A stretch of DNA of 64,000 nucleotides from Phycisphaerales bacterium (lineage in GTDB: Bacteria > Planctomycetota > Phycisphaerae > Phycisphaerales > UBA1924). The notes under the pieces are model-generated. The model was not told the origin of the DNA. It made no database searches and worked only from the letters and a program-made list of their open reading frames with translations. The position numbers and the translations under genes are program-made. Of this stretch, positions 7,993 to 16,444 are shown piece by piece (position 1 is the stretch's first letter; every line of letters starts with the position of its first letter). The stretch spans positions 744,001-808,000 of the forward strand of contig JAJDDN010000008.1 of assembly GCA_029260295.1 (NCBI GenBank). The letters are read 5' to 3'.

Positions 7993-10698
7993 ATGAACCG
8001 CCTCAGTCGCACCCGAAACGCTCTCACAATAGCCACAGTTCTTGCATTCGCGGGCACCCCCGCCACCGCTGGAGATGCCCCATTTGACCAGGTGACCAAG
8101 GACCTCGCCAAAGTCGTCACCATTGTCGATGGATCGTCCCCCTTCTACGAGCTCTACACCGACAAAGAGAACGGAAAGCTTCTCGCCGTGCTCCCTCGAG
8201 GCTACGAAAAACAAACCATTATGATTGCCTGCACCGTTTCCGGCGGTGATGAGCAGGCAGGCGTCATGGGCCCCACCCACTACGCGAAATGGCAAAAAAT
8301 CGGGAATCAGCTCGCACTTGTCGCGCCAAATCTCAATGTACGCACCGACCAAGACAAGCAAGCCAAGGACTCCATCAAAGATCTCTACACTGGACGCGTC
8401 ATCCTCGCGTTGCCCATCGTCTCAAATACACCGGACAAACGAGTTGTTATTGATCTGGGCTCCCTCGCAACCAAGCACGCACCGAAGCTCTTCGGCTCCG
8501 CATTCGGAGGCTATGGCCCATCGGTTAACTCCATCAACGCCTCCCTCGCGAGAGTCACCAATGCCAAAGCATTCCCGGACAATGTCATATTTGAATATAC
8601 GGCACCACGCCCAGACGGCCAAATCGTCTCGCTCACCTTCAATATCTCAAACCTCAAAGGTACCAAAGGCTACAAGCCACGCAAAGCCGATGCACGCGTT
8701 GGGTATTTCTATGAGTGGCACCAGGACTACGGCGTTACCGGTAATGCCGAAATGACCGATCGCTACATCTCACGCTGGAACATCGAAAAAGCGGACTCCT
8801 CACTCAAGGTTTCACCGCCCAAAGAGCCGCTCGTCTGGTACATCGAGCACACCACACCGATCCGGTTCCGCCGCTATGTCAAAGAAGGCATCGAGATGTG
8901 GAACAATGCATTCGAAGAAATCGGGATTGTCGGAGCTCTTGAGGTCCGTCAGCAAGATGCCGGAACCGGCGCCTTTATGGACATCGACCCCGAAGACGCA
9001 CGATACAACTTCTTCCGTTGGAACGCCTCATCACAGGGATACGCCATCGGCCCATCCCGTACGAATCCGTACACCGGTGAAATCCTCGACGCCGATGTCG
9101 TCTGGCACCAAGGGCTCACCCGTGCTGTTGAATCGATGGTCGGCAACTTCGTCGATGACATGACCGAACAATCCTTCGACCCTGAAACACTCGCGTTCTT
9201 TGCGGACAATCCCAACTGGGACCCCCGCGTTCGCCTTGCACCACCGGAGTCGCGTGAACTCGTCAAACGAAGCCTCGCGATTGAAGCCGCGACGGTTACT
9301 GATCACACGCTCGGCGACCACGATCACCCATGGAGCGGCCTGGGCAGCAACCCGATGAACACCGCGTGTACCATCGGGAACATGATGAGCGTGGACCTGT
9401 CACTCGCTGATGCTGCACTTGCAATCGGCCTCCTTGAATCAGATGATGCCGAACTGCTTGATGGAATCCCCGAAGATTTCCTAGGCCAAATGATCCGATA
9501 CATCTCCGCCCACGAAGTCGGCCACTGCCTTGGCCTTCAGCACAACATGGCGGCGTCAACATATATGAGCCTTGAAGAAATCAACTCCGAAGGTGTCCAA
9601 GGCCCAACCTGCGCCTCGGTCATGGATTATGTCGCGGCCAACATCAACCACGAACTTGGCGAAGTCCAAGGCCCATACGCCACCCCAGAAGTCGGCCCGT
9701 ATGACTACTGGGCGATTGCCTTTGGTTATGGCCCCGAATCTGAAGTCGAAGAAACCCTTAAGCTATCCCAGCAGCCCGGCCACCTCTTTATTCCTCAATC
9801 CGAGATCACCTTTGCATCCGACCCACGCAATGTGACCTGGGACAACGGTGCAGACAACATGAACTTCGCTCGCTCGCGGCTTTCACTCGTCCAGAAACTC
9901 CGCGCTGAACTGGTCTCTGATATCGTCGATGATGGCGAGTCCTGGTCCGTAGCCCGACGGCGTTTCGGTTCATTCCTTAATACACATCTCCAGTCGGTTT
10001 CGATCGCCGCAAACTATGTTGGTGGCTCATATGTCACCAACGCCCGCAAAGGCGACCCGGATGCAAAGGCACCGATCACGGATATCCCCGCATCACGCCA
10101 GCGTGAAGCAATGAACTTTGTGATAGAGAACACATTCGAAGACGAAGCTTTCGGAATCACCCCAGAGCTTGTCCGCCACCTCGGCAAGGAATACTGGTGG
10201 GACCCACAAGGGATTAACCAACTCCTCGCCGACCCTTCAGTGACTGTCCATGATCTCGTCGGCGGCATGCAAGCTACCGGTCTGACCTTCCTCATCAACC
10301 CAACACGCCTCCGCCGTGTATACGACAATGAGTTCAGGGCTGATCCCAGCGAACTCTTCACGATGGCCGAACTGGTTACAACCGTAACGGATAGGGCATG
10401 GAGCGAATGCAACCCGACCAGCGGCTCATCGGGATCGGATATCAAGATTTCAAGCTTCCGCAGAAATCTCCAACGCGAGCACGCCGAGCGGCTCATTCAA
10501 CTCATGCTGCTCGACGGCATGTCCTCGCCATCTCTCAGAACAATCGCTACTCTGGCGACTGCCGAACTCATTCGGGTTGACTCGATGTGCGAGCGTTCGC
10601 TGGACCGGAACCCGGATATCTACACAACAGCTCACCTCAACGATATCCGAACCCGCATCTCCAGATCTCTCGACGCGGCCTATGTCATCGAGCAGTAA
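7993..10698 (+). CDS. Secreted zinc metalloprotease (DUF5117/DUF4953-type)
   Basis: 901 residues. An N-terminal signal peptide (basic M-N-R-L-S-R-T-R-N, hydrophobic core, cleavage near T-P-A-T-A-G). The zinc-binding sequence H-E-V-G-H-C-L-G-L-Q-H-N starts at H507, an extended HExxHxxGxxH motif of the metzincin type with E508 as general base and H517 as third ligand. The region before it (about 60-480) matches my memory of the DUF5117-containing metalloproteases widespread in planctomycetes and Bacteroidetes. A T-C-A-S-V-M-D-Y segment downstream (residues 537-544) supplies the Met-turn-like methionine. Start supported by T-A-G-G-A-G 7 bp upstream. It is a single-gene unit ended by a strong terminator at 10725. 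Likely role: extracellular or periplasmic protein degradation. Confidence 0.88.
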   Translation: MNRLSRTRNALTIATVLAFAGTPATAGDAPFDQVTKDLAKVVTIVDGSSPFYELYTDKENGKLLAVLPRGYEKQTIMIACTVSGGDEQAGVMGPTHYAKWQKIGNQLALVAPNLNVRTDQDKQAKDSIKDLYTGRVILALPIVSNTPDKRVVIDLGSLATKHAPKLFGSAFGGYGPSVNSINASLARVTNAKAFPDNVIFEYTAPRPDGQIVSLTFNISNLKGTKGYKPRKADARVGYFYEWHQDYGVTGNAEMTDRYISRWNIEKADSSLKVSPPKEPLVWYIEHTTPIRFRRYVKEGIEMWNNAFEEIGIVGALEVRQQDAGTGAFMDIDPEDARYNFFRWNASSQGYAIGPSRTNPYTGEILDADVVWHQGLTRAVESMVGNFVDDMTEQSFDPETLAFFADNPNWDPRVRLAPPESRELVKRSLAIEAATVTDHTLGDHDHPWSGLGSNPMNTACTIGNMMSVDLSLADAALAIGLLESDDAELLDGIPEDFLGQMIRYISAHEVGHCLGLQHNMAASTYMSLEEINSEGVQGPTCASVMDYVAANINHELGEVQGPYATPEVGPYDYWAIAFGYGPESEVEETLKLSQQPGHLFIPQSEITFASDPRNVTWDNGADNMNFARSRLSLVQKLRAELVSDIVDDGESWSVARRRFGSFLNTHLQSVSIAANYVGGSYVTNARKGDPDAKAPITDIPASRQREAMNFVIENTFEDEAFGITPELVRHLGKEYWWDPQGINQLLADPSVTVHDLVGGMQATGLTFLINPTRLRRVYDNEFRADPSELFTMAELVTTVTDRAWSECNPTSGSSGSDIKISSFRRNLQREHAERLIQLMLLDGMSSPSLRTIATLATAELIRVDSMCERSLDRNPDIYTTAHLNDIRTRISRSLDAAYVIEQ

Positions 10699-10724
10699 AT
10701 AACTTAACACAATATCTGAACTAC

Positions 10725-10759
10725 ACGGGACGCTGGCTCTACTGCCAGCGTCCCGTTTT
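10725..10759 (+). terminator. Rho-independent terminator after the metalloprotease gene
   Basis: ACGGGACGCTGGC and GCCAGCGTCCCGT form a perfect 13-bp stem with a 6-base loop, followed by four T residues; it starts 27 bp after the stop codon. Confidence 0.85.
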
Positions 10760-10881
10760 CAGCACTTCACAAGGACCATACAACTGAACTTGATCTAGGC
10801 TTTCTTAACATAGCTTGATAGAACTCCGAATTTCCAGTTTGAGATGGTGCAACAACTACTGATCGCAAGGATACGATTGGT

Positions 10882-11808
10882 ATGAAAAACTTTTATCGAA
10901 TCATGCTGGGAAGCAAAAGCAAGTTTGCAGGCGAATGCCTCGAAGGCGGGTACATCGGTGCCGACTACGGGATCGCCCTAGACCTCAGCAACAAGCTCCC
11001 CGAGCAATGGAAAGATTTCAATCGCGTGTTTATTCCGGTCGTCATGGCCAATATCCCCGGCAAAACCAAGGTGGGTGCCGGGCTCGCGTGCGGGATGCTC
11101 CACACAGTCTGCAAGGGAATGCTTGTCGGCGATGTCGTCCTGTGCCCCGATGGAACCGGCGTGTACCGTGTAGGCGAAGTCACCGGGGAGTATGAATATG
11201 CCGAGGGCCAGAACTTGCCCCACCGCCGGGGCGTGCGTTGGCTTGATCGCCCGATCCCCCGTGCTGATATGAGCGAAGCGATGCAGAACTCGGCAGGTTC
11301 GATCGGCACGGTCTGCCGGCTAACCAAGTACGCCGATGAACTCGAACAACTCATCGGGGACCGCCCGGCTGCTCGCATCTTGACCACGGACCCAACCATC
11401 GAAGACCCATCGGCCTTTGCGATGGAAAAGCACCTCGAGGCCTTCTTGGTAGCCAACTGGAATCAGACGCAGCTCGCTCAGGACTTCGAAATCTACGAAG
11501 AGGACGGCGAAGTCATCGGCCAGCAATACCAGACCGACAGCGGCCCACTCGATATCCTTGCAGTAAGCAAAGATCGCAAACGGCTGCTGGTGGTTGAACT
11601 CAAACGCGGTAGAGCAAGCGATGCTGTGGTTGGGCAGATCCTGCGGTACATGGGGTATATACAATCAGAAATCGCAGAAGCCGACCAAACCGTCGAGGGC
11701 GTAATCATCGCATTACGAGAAGACCCAAAGCTCCGCAGAGCAATTCAGATGGTGCCTTCGATCCGATTTTACCGATACGAGGTGAGCTTCCGTTTAACTG
11801 AAGCTTGA
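10882..11808 (+). CDS. NucS/DUF91-type PD-(D/E)XK nuclease with an N-terminal PUA-like domain
   Basis: 308 residues. The C-terminal ~110 residues carry a NucS-like nuclease core: P-L-D-I-L-A-V (D224), then L-V-V-E-L-K-R-G-R-A (E239, K241), the D...ExK triad of PD-(D/E)XK enzymes, followed by V-V-G-Q-I-L-R-Y-M-G. The N-terminal ~150 residues (R-I-M-L-G-S-K-S, L-A-C-G-M-L-H-T, G-D-V-V-L-C-P-D-G) resemble the domain found at the front of some restriction endonucleases, possibly a PUA/EVE-like modified-base reader; this is recall. Related proteins are annotated as restriction endonucleases or NucS-domain proteins. It stands alone with no methyltransferase nearby. A function in modified-DNA restriction or mismatch processing is inference. 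A G-G-A lies 12 bp before the ATG. Confidence 0.78.
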   Translation: MKNFYRIMLGSKSKFAGECLEGGYIGADYGIALDLSNKLPEQWKDFNRVFIPVVMANIPGKTKVGAGLACGMLHTVCKGMLVGDVVLCPDGTGVYRVGEVTGEYEYAEGQNLPHRRGVRWLDRPIPRADMSEAMQNSAGSIGTVCRLTKYADELEQLIGDRPAARILTTDPTIEDPSAFAMEKHLEAFLVANWNQTQLAQDFEIYEEDGEVIGQQYQTDSGPLDILAVSKDRKRLLVVELKRGRASDAVVGQILRYMGYIQSEIAEADQTVEGVIIALREDPKLRRAIQMVPSIRFYRYEVSFRLTEA

Positions 11809-11882
11809 AATATGCATAATCGATCTACCAGGACGCATGACCTATAAACACTGTTGTGACGGACTTTGGCGGAACTTGTTTA

Positions 11883-11931
11883 GACACAATTGGACTCATA
11901 TCGGGTCATCAATCCGGTCAGATTGAAACCT
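11883..11931. repeat. Dispersed repeat copy (GACACA..TTGGACTC..GGTCAG type)
   Basis: This stretch aligns by eye with 34190-34240: both run GACACA, TTGGACTCA, a CGG.TCA block, CAA, then CGG.TCAG.TTGA. Both copies lie next to duplicated or decayed sequence, suggesting an old mobile-element end. Confidence 0.45.
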
Positions 11932-11952
11932 CATCAACTCGTCCACACCCTC

Positions 11953-12474
11953 TCAGTTAGGACAAGGAGATTCTTCGCTAAATCCCTTGTTGCCCAATCG
12001 CTGAATACCGTCACAGTTAAAGACAATCCAATCGATACCCAATGCTATAGCCATCTTTTGACAGGCATCCATCTCTCTATCCCCAAGACATGCAGACTGA
12101 CGATCTCCCTGGACAATTCGACGCACTCCAACCTGAAGTAATCTTCGAAAGCATGCCACACAGGGGGTTCCTGTCACATACGCGGTGGCCCCTCGAAGAT
12201 CACACCGTGCAAATGCCACCGCATTATCCTCGGCATGGATGAACCAATCGTATTTTTCTGGGCGATCAAACTGAACTAAATCATGGGGAATCCCTGATAA
12301 AGGCCCGTTATAACCCGTGCTGAGCACACGACGCCCAGTGTCAACGAGCACGCAACCGTGCTTGGTATTTGGATCTGGAGATCTTCTACTGACTTGTTCA
12401 GCCAAATCAAGGAAGTACTGATCCCAGTTTGGACGCTCATCCGAAGTTGGTTGGTGTGCTGATGATTTGGTCAT
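11953..12474 (-). CDS. Deoxycytidylate (dCMP) deaminase-like protein, copy 1
   Basis: 173 residues from the ATG matching the start of copy 2; a GTG two codons upstream is also open. Zinc and catalytic motifs of the cytidine/deoxycytidylate deaminase fold are intact: H-A-E-D-N-A (histidine ligand and proton-shuttle glutamate) and T-P-C-V-A-C-F (two cysteine ligands). The C-H-G-C-V-L-V-like strand (K-H-G-C-V-L-V-D) and Y-N-G-P-L-S-G are also typical. It would deaminate dCMP to dUMP for thymidylate synthesis, or act on another nucleotide. Most residues match copy 2 at 30772; the last ~30 residues differ most. Having two diverged copies 19 kb apart is unusual. It is monocistronic, with the ankyrin remnant upstream. 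Confidence 0.85.
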   Translation of the reverse strand: MTKSSAHQPTSDERPNWDQYFLDLAEQVSRRSPDPNTKHGCVLVDTGRRVLSTGYNGPLSGIPHDLVQFDRPEKYDWFIHAEDNAVAFARCDLRGATAYVTGTPCVACFRRLLQVGVRRIVQGDRQSACLGDREMDACQKMAIALGIDWIVFNCDGIQRLGNKGFSEESPCPN

Positions 12475-12575
12475 GATCACTCGGTGGGTTCTCTTTAGGA
12501 TAATCCATCTCTGAAAGTCTAGGAGCGATTTACGGCTAACACAATAACTTCTGGTATTGCTTGAATTTCCACTGC

Positions 12576-12810
12576 CTACTCACGCAACGCGTCGACATTG
12601 CCCCGATACTTATCTGAATGCTTTAAATTCGCTTTCTTTTTCAAATAACGCAGCGAGGTCTTCACATTTTCATCTTTGACCTTGGTACTACATCCGGCTG
12701 AAAGCAGAGCCTTGATTACCTCTGCATTGGAATCGGATTTGACGGCTTTCGTCAAATGCCGTTTGGCCGTACTCATCACATGCGTTCACATCGGCTCCCG
12801 AAAGTCAGAC
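12576..12810 (-). pseudogene. Ankyrin-repeat gene remnant (3' end only, frameshifted)
   Basis: The final ~65 codons match the C-terminus of the intact ankyrin protein at 31423 (A-E-V-I-K-A-L-L-S-A-G-C-S-T-K against A-E-V-L-K-A-L-L-A-A-G-C-S-T-K, then the T-S-L-R-Y-L-K-K and H-S-D-K-Y segments). Near 12755 one extra base relative to the intact copy breaks the frame; beyond it the G-A-D-V-N-A-C-D-E-Y-G coding can still be read in another frame to about 12810, where homology stops. The seven or more upstream repeats are deleted. No complete start-to-stop product of useful length remains. Confidence 0.8.
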
Positions 12811-13118
12811 ACCTTAAGATCTGAGTATCTATAGCCACACAATAAAGAACTGACTTGGCCTGCTGAAGCACCTCTCCTCTGTATGCCAAATGTGCACGGC
12901 CAAAATTCACATCGATATCATGTGCCATTACCAAACTTCTATTTGGTCAACTAAATTGAAAATACCGTTCGAACTTGCCCAGAGTACCAAGAGAGAATTC
13001 ACTGTCAAGATCTATCTGAAATTGTCCTGAAATAATTTGATATACATGATTTCGATTGGCACATAAATCTTTGTTTTCAAAACGATCTGATGTTGTTCAG
13101 GGAATATACCCAAGTCGT

Positions 13119-14553
13119 TTATGCCATCGGCTGAAACTGAATGTCTCGAAAGCCCCCACTGTCCCCCACTTCATCGCCCGTGTCTTTACCCCACACATGC
13201 AGCCCAACTGCCCCCGCTTTAGCAAGCCCTGGGACCTCGTGTAGAAGTTCTCCGTTGACCAGGAGCCGTGTGCGCTCTTTCCCCCACTGAACCTCCATCT
13301 CAATGGATTGCCCCCCAGACGGAGCCACAGGCCCGGGGAAGCTGATCCATCTTCTGGCCTCCTCAGCTTCCCCGGGAACCCTGTACCCCCGGATCCAAAC
13401 ATACTTATCCCTGTGAAACACAAATGTTGACCCCCGAGGATGTCCATAAGTGAACCCAAGTCTCGCATGGTCGTGATCTGGTGTCACAACGGCCTTGAAA
13501 CTGCCGTACTCAAACTCTCGCCCAACTGATATATGTTTGTATCGGTCATCACGAATGCACCGAATTTCACCATCTTTGACCAACCATGTCCCGGTATACG
13601 GTGGATCTGCACTTTCCCATCCATCTAGCGACTTCCCGTCAAACAACGAAATCCAATCTGGAGCACCCAGAACTTGCCTCTTAATCGATGGCCAAACTAC
13701 TGGGGCAATCGCTGCGGCAACTATCATCGAGCCTCCAGCAATGAGCGTTCCACGCCGTGTCAGAAGTCCTTCACCTGTTTCCATTTTTTTTCGTGCCCTC
13801 TGTACTTCCGATATGAACTCTTTGGCAGCCTGAAATCGTTTCTCAGGATCTGGTTCGCATGCACGCATGACCAAGATATTGACCAGCTTCGTTTCATACT
13901 GCCGTTCAGGCATAAGAAGCTCGTCGGGCAATATTGGAAATGATCTCGCGGACAACCCGGTTACCAAACAATACAGCACCCGCCCCATTGCGTACAAATC
14001 TGCCCGACGATCAATCGGACCCCAAGGCGGAATAAAATCGGGCGTACCCACCGCTGTCATTTCTGTGCGTTCTTCGGAGAGCAAACCGATATCACCGAGC
14101 TTCCATTCACCACCAACCGATATAATGTTTGTAGGCTTGATGTCACGATGAACAACACCTGCATCATGCAGATCAACCAAGCCATTTAGCAAATGCATCT
14201 GATGTCGTAAAGCTTTTGTCAATGATCGCCCGGTCCAGCGAAAGCACGACGGGCGGATCACCAACAAAATCCGCAAGTTCCATGGTGTACCAGAGCTCAT
14301 CGTCAGTCATGCCCACATGGAAGATTTGGACGAGACCACTTTGGTCATCAAGTTTCTCTGCCAGGAGTTGAAGGGCCGCGAGTTCTCTTGTATGAACAGA
14401 TCGCCCATTCTGACAACTGACTGAAATCCGTTTAAGAGCAACTTCCCGGCCAGCGGCGTCATGAGCGAGCCATACCTCCCCAACGGTCCCACTCCCAAGA
14501 CGACGCACCGGTTTCAAGCCGCCAAGTCCATCGCTAATCTGAATTGTATCCAT
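13119..14553 (-). pseudogene. Ser/Thr protein kinase fused to a DUF1080 domain, broken by a frameshift
   Basis: Two overlapping frames together encode one protein. The first (from 14553) has the glycine-rich loop G-S-G-T-V-G-E-V-W, the ATP lysine in V-A-L-K-R-I, and runs to a stop at 14173. The second continues with L-V-D-L-H-D-A-G, catalytic V-H-R-D-I-K-P-T-N, L-G-D-I-G-L in place of DFG, and R-R-A-D-L-Y-A-M-G. The shift lies between about 14220 and 14290. After the kinase come a membrane helix (about 20 hydrophobic residues after R-R-G-T) and a DUF1080 (3-keto-disaccharide hydrolase/LamG-like) domain beginning S-L-F-D-G-K-S-L-D-G-W-E and ending I-Q-F-Q-P. The rest of the gene looks well kept, so the lesion is recent, a sequencing error, or recoding. 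It sits 2 kb downstream of an ECF sigma factor. Confidence 0.8.
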
Positions 14554-14652
14554 ACACAATAATAACCTTTACTTCGGAAAGACGCTCGCCCATTTGAGCA
14601 AATTCAAGAACGGCCCGTAGCATGAATCTAATAGCTGCTGCAGGCCGCTGTA

Positions 14653-15165
14653 TCATTGTTCAAAACCCGAAGTTTGACAGGTCAACCCGAGCGCCTCGGC
14701 CATCTTGTGTTTGTACTCGTTCCGATCAATCATCCTGTTATCAAGCATCAACTTAATTTGCCGTAACTTGACCATCTCACCTTCATTCAGAGTGTCTGGC
14801 CTATCCGAAAACTGCATTCCATCTACAACCATATCTTGGGGCAGCAAATCATTGATCTTCCAAGCAGGTAGCCACTCTTGCTTTCCAGTTTGATCTGTTA
14901 CCAACAACGAATGGCTTGGTGTGATTTCCCCTTCGACAGCCATTGCTCTGAGAATATCAGGGCCAAAGAATCCGAGCAGATACTCCGTATCGTCTTTCAC
15001 GGCAAACATCTTCCCTTGCCCTTTAAACGCCGCCTGATACAATTTTACCGACGAAAACCCTTCGCTCTCCAAAATTACCCGGAGTTCAAGAATGGACTCG
15101 CTTTCGCGTAGAAAATATTGAAACAAACTGTTTTGATTTAATACCCGCACGACGAACATTGGCAC
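14653..15165 (-). CDS. Hypothetical protein with a SHOCT-like C-terminus
   Basis: 170 residues from a GTG preceded by A-G-A-G-G-A-G at 8 bp; an ATG two codons in is an alternative. No signal peptide or membrane segment. The first ~130 residues are not recognised; they contain W-L-P-A-W-K-I-N-D-L, reminiscent of GYF-like or DUF4339-like modules that end in a W-x-P-A motif. The last ~35 residues (L-R-Q-I-K-L-M-L-D-N-R-M-I-D-R-N-E-Y) resemble the short SHOCT helical module (L-K-x-L-x-D-x-G-x-I-T-x-x-E-F). It lies between the kinase gene and the secreted RCC1-like mini-protein, on the same strand as the sigma factor cluster. A signalling accessory role is possible but not shown. Confidence 0.65.
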   Translation of the reverse strand: MPMFVVRVLNQNSLFQYFLRESESILELRVILESEGFSSVKLYQAAFKGQGKMFAVKDDTEYLLGFFGPDILRAMAVEGEITPSHSLLVTDQTGKQEWLPAWKINDLLPQDMVVDGMQFSDRPDTLNEGEMVKLRQIKLMLDNRMIDRNEYKHKMAEALGLTCQTSGFEQ

Positions 15166-15237
15166 AATTTGTCTCCTCTAAGCTCAGCCCGCTGATGTAT
15201 GCACAAGAACAAATCCGAAACTCAATACTCAATCTCT

Positions 15238-15600
15238 TTAAGGACAACCTTCCACAAACGCCTGCAAGAACGCTGCAATATCAAAGAAGTCAAACTGGCC
15301 GTCTCCACTAAAGTCGGATTGCGGGTCGTTGAGCTGAAGGAGAACTAGAAAGCCACTGATGTCAAAGAAGTCGAGCACGCCGTCGCCAGTCAGATCGGCG
15401 GGGCAGTTAGCCCTCAGGCCCAAGCTGTGCCAGTAGCCCGCCGCGATCGCAACGAACCCGGTGTTGGGCGTAGGCACATTGAGCTGACCGGAGCCGTTGT
15501 CTCCCCACGCCTCGATAGAGCCGGCCTGGGCGTCAGCGTCCGTCGTTATCCACAGACACAGGCCCATGGCCGCCAACACAAATATTCTCAAATGCGTCAT
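15238..15600 (-). CDS. Small secreted protein: one RCC1-like repeat plus paired dockerin-like repeats
   Basis: 120 residues. Signal peptide to about residue 25 (cleavage near A-D-A-Q-A). Residues 27-62 form what looks like one RCC1 blade (I-E-A-W-G-D-N-G-S-G-Q-L, then F-V-A-I-A-A-G-Y-W-H-S-L-G-L). The C-terminus has two EF-hand-like loops (D-L-T-G-D-G-V-L-D-F-F-D-I and D-F-S-G-D-G-Q-F-D-F-F-D-I) framed by cysteines, as in the proteins at 16972 and 28375. Full RCC1 propellers need about seven blades, so this is probably the shortened survivor of a longer gene, or a stand-alone secreted adaptor. G-A-G-G-G-G lies 8 bp before the ATG. Confidence 0.75.
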   Translation of the reverse strand: MTHLRIFVLAAMGLCLWITTDADAQAGSIEAWGDNGSGQLNVPTPNTGFVAIAAGYWHSLGLRANCPADLTGDGVLDFFDISGFLVLLQLNDPQSDFSGDGQFDFFDIAAFLQAFVEGCP

Positions 15601-15612
15601 GATGATGCCCCT

Positions 15613-15873
15613 CTATTTCTTTGTATTCCCAATTACATTCGTTACCGTTTCAACCAGCGAGTTCTCAATCCGTCGCTCAGTCTCGATCCCCGGCGTATCA
15701 CGCACCGCTTCTTGCAGATCATCTTGCATCGCAAGTGCTCTACAAAGCAACTCAGCTTCTGCTGCCAGCGATTGATCATCAACAAGCATGGTTTCGATTT
15801 GCCTTGCTCGCTTTGCGGTCAACTCGCCTTCAATAAACCGGATGAGTTCTGCTTCGTTAGGGCGCCCATTCAT
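15613..15873 (-). CDS. Anti-sigma factor candidate (small, no zinc site)
   Basis: About 86 residues from the ATG that follows a strong G-A-G-G-A-G-G sequence inside the end of the sigma factor gene (17-bp overlap). The frame stays open further upstream but that part is a shadow of the sigma gene. N-E-A-E-L-I-R-F-I-E-G-E-L near the start followed by A-R-Q-I-E-T-M-L resembles the N-terminal helical anti-sigma domain, though the H-x3-C-x2-C zinc ligands are missing and no membrane helix follows. Translational coupling to the sigma factor is the main argument for function. It may be a cytosolic regulator or a fragment of a longer anti-sigma factor. Confidence 0.6.
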   Translation of the reverse strand: MNGRPNEAELIRFIEGELTAKRARQIETMLVDDQSLAAEAELLCRALAMQDDLQEAVRDTPGIETERRIENSLVETVTNVIGNTKK

Positions 15874-16444
15874 TGTCTTCCTCCTCATGTTGCAGACGCT
15901 CGAACACCATGCGCGCATGCTTAATGACACGAGCCTTTGCTTGGTAGACGCTATCAACACTGGTATCCAGAAATGAGGCCACCTCTTTCGGCGGCATGCC
16001 ATTGATCACAAGAAGCTGAAAGGCCTGGAATGTCTTTGGCTCAACAGAAGTATTTGCCTCATCAAGACATTGGCGGAGCATTGCTTGTCGCCACTCTTGT
16101 TCCCACCAACGATGAACCTCATCAGCTTGAGGTTCATGGATAAGGGAAGGGATCAACTCTGAACGAGTCGATCGAAGACGATCAATCAGCCGTCGGCTGG
16201 TGATTGTTCGAAGGTACGCCCTGAAAGTGCCGTGCTCTTTGTTGTAATCAAACTCCGGCAGCACACGGGTCAACTCCATAAGTAAATCCTGCGTGAAATC
16301 CTCAGCTTCAGTCTCGCTCAGCCCATGGTGGCGGGCATACCCAAAGATCACCCGCCAATAACGAGCAACCAACGCTTTCCAGTCATCCTGGCCGCCACCC
16401 TCACGGATTCGACCAAGCAATGATGTTGTCCCTAAGCCTAACAT
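15857..16444 (-). CDS. ECF-type RNA polymerase sigma factor
   Basis: 195 residues. Region 2 spans about residues 25-95 (Y-W-R-V-I-F-G-Y-A-R, E-A-E-D-F-T-Q-D-L-L, F-R-A-Y-L-R-T-I-T-S-R-R-L-I-D-R), the core-binding and -10 recognition part. Region 4 spans about 135-185, with a helix-turn-helix in M-P-P-K-E-V-A-S-F-L-D-T-S-V-D-S-V-Y. The start is backed by A-G-G-A-G-A-G 5 bp upstream. Planctomycetes have ECF families linked to Ser/Thr kinases (established knowledge), and a broken kinase gene lies downstream on the same strand, with a small anti-sigma candidate overlapping its 3' end. The regulon is unknown. Confidence 0.9.
   Translation of the reverse strand: MLGLGTTSLLGRIREGGGQDDWKALVARYWRVIFGYARHHGLSETEAEDFTQDLLMELTRVLPEFDYNKEHGTFRAYLRTITSRRLIDRLRSTRSELIPSLIHEPQADEVHRWWEQEWRQAMLRQCLDEANTSVEPKTFQAFQLLVINGMPPKEVASFLDTSVDSVYQAKARVIKHARMVFERLQHEEEDNEWAP

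Larger units (their letters stand above)
11953..13330. repeat. Segmental duplication, copy 1 (dCMP deaminase, ankyrin remnant, kinase tail)
   Basis: DNA similarity with 30772-33097 covers the deaminase gene, its promoter side (GGGTTCTCTTTAGGAT shared), the last part of the ankyrin gene, about 110 bp of non-coding DNA (around 12890-13010, matching 32690-32805) and the end of the kinase-DUF1080 gene. In this copy most of the ankyrin gene is gone while the kinase gene is nearly full length. Confidence 0.85.

Noticed and set aside
11890..12141. Open frame opposite the dCMP deaminase, with a similar one at 30649-31197
   Set aside because: It recurs in both duplicated copies only because it mirrors the deaminase coding strand.
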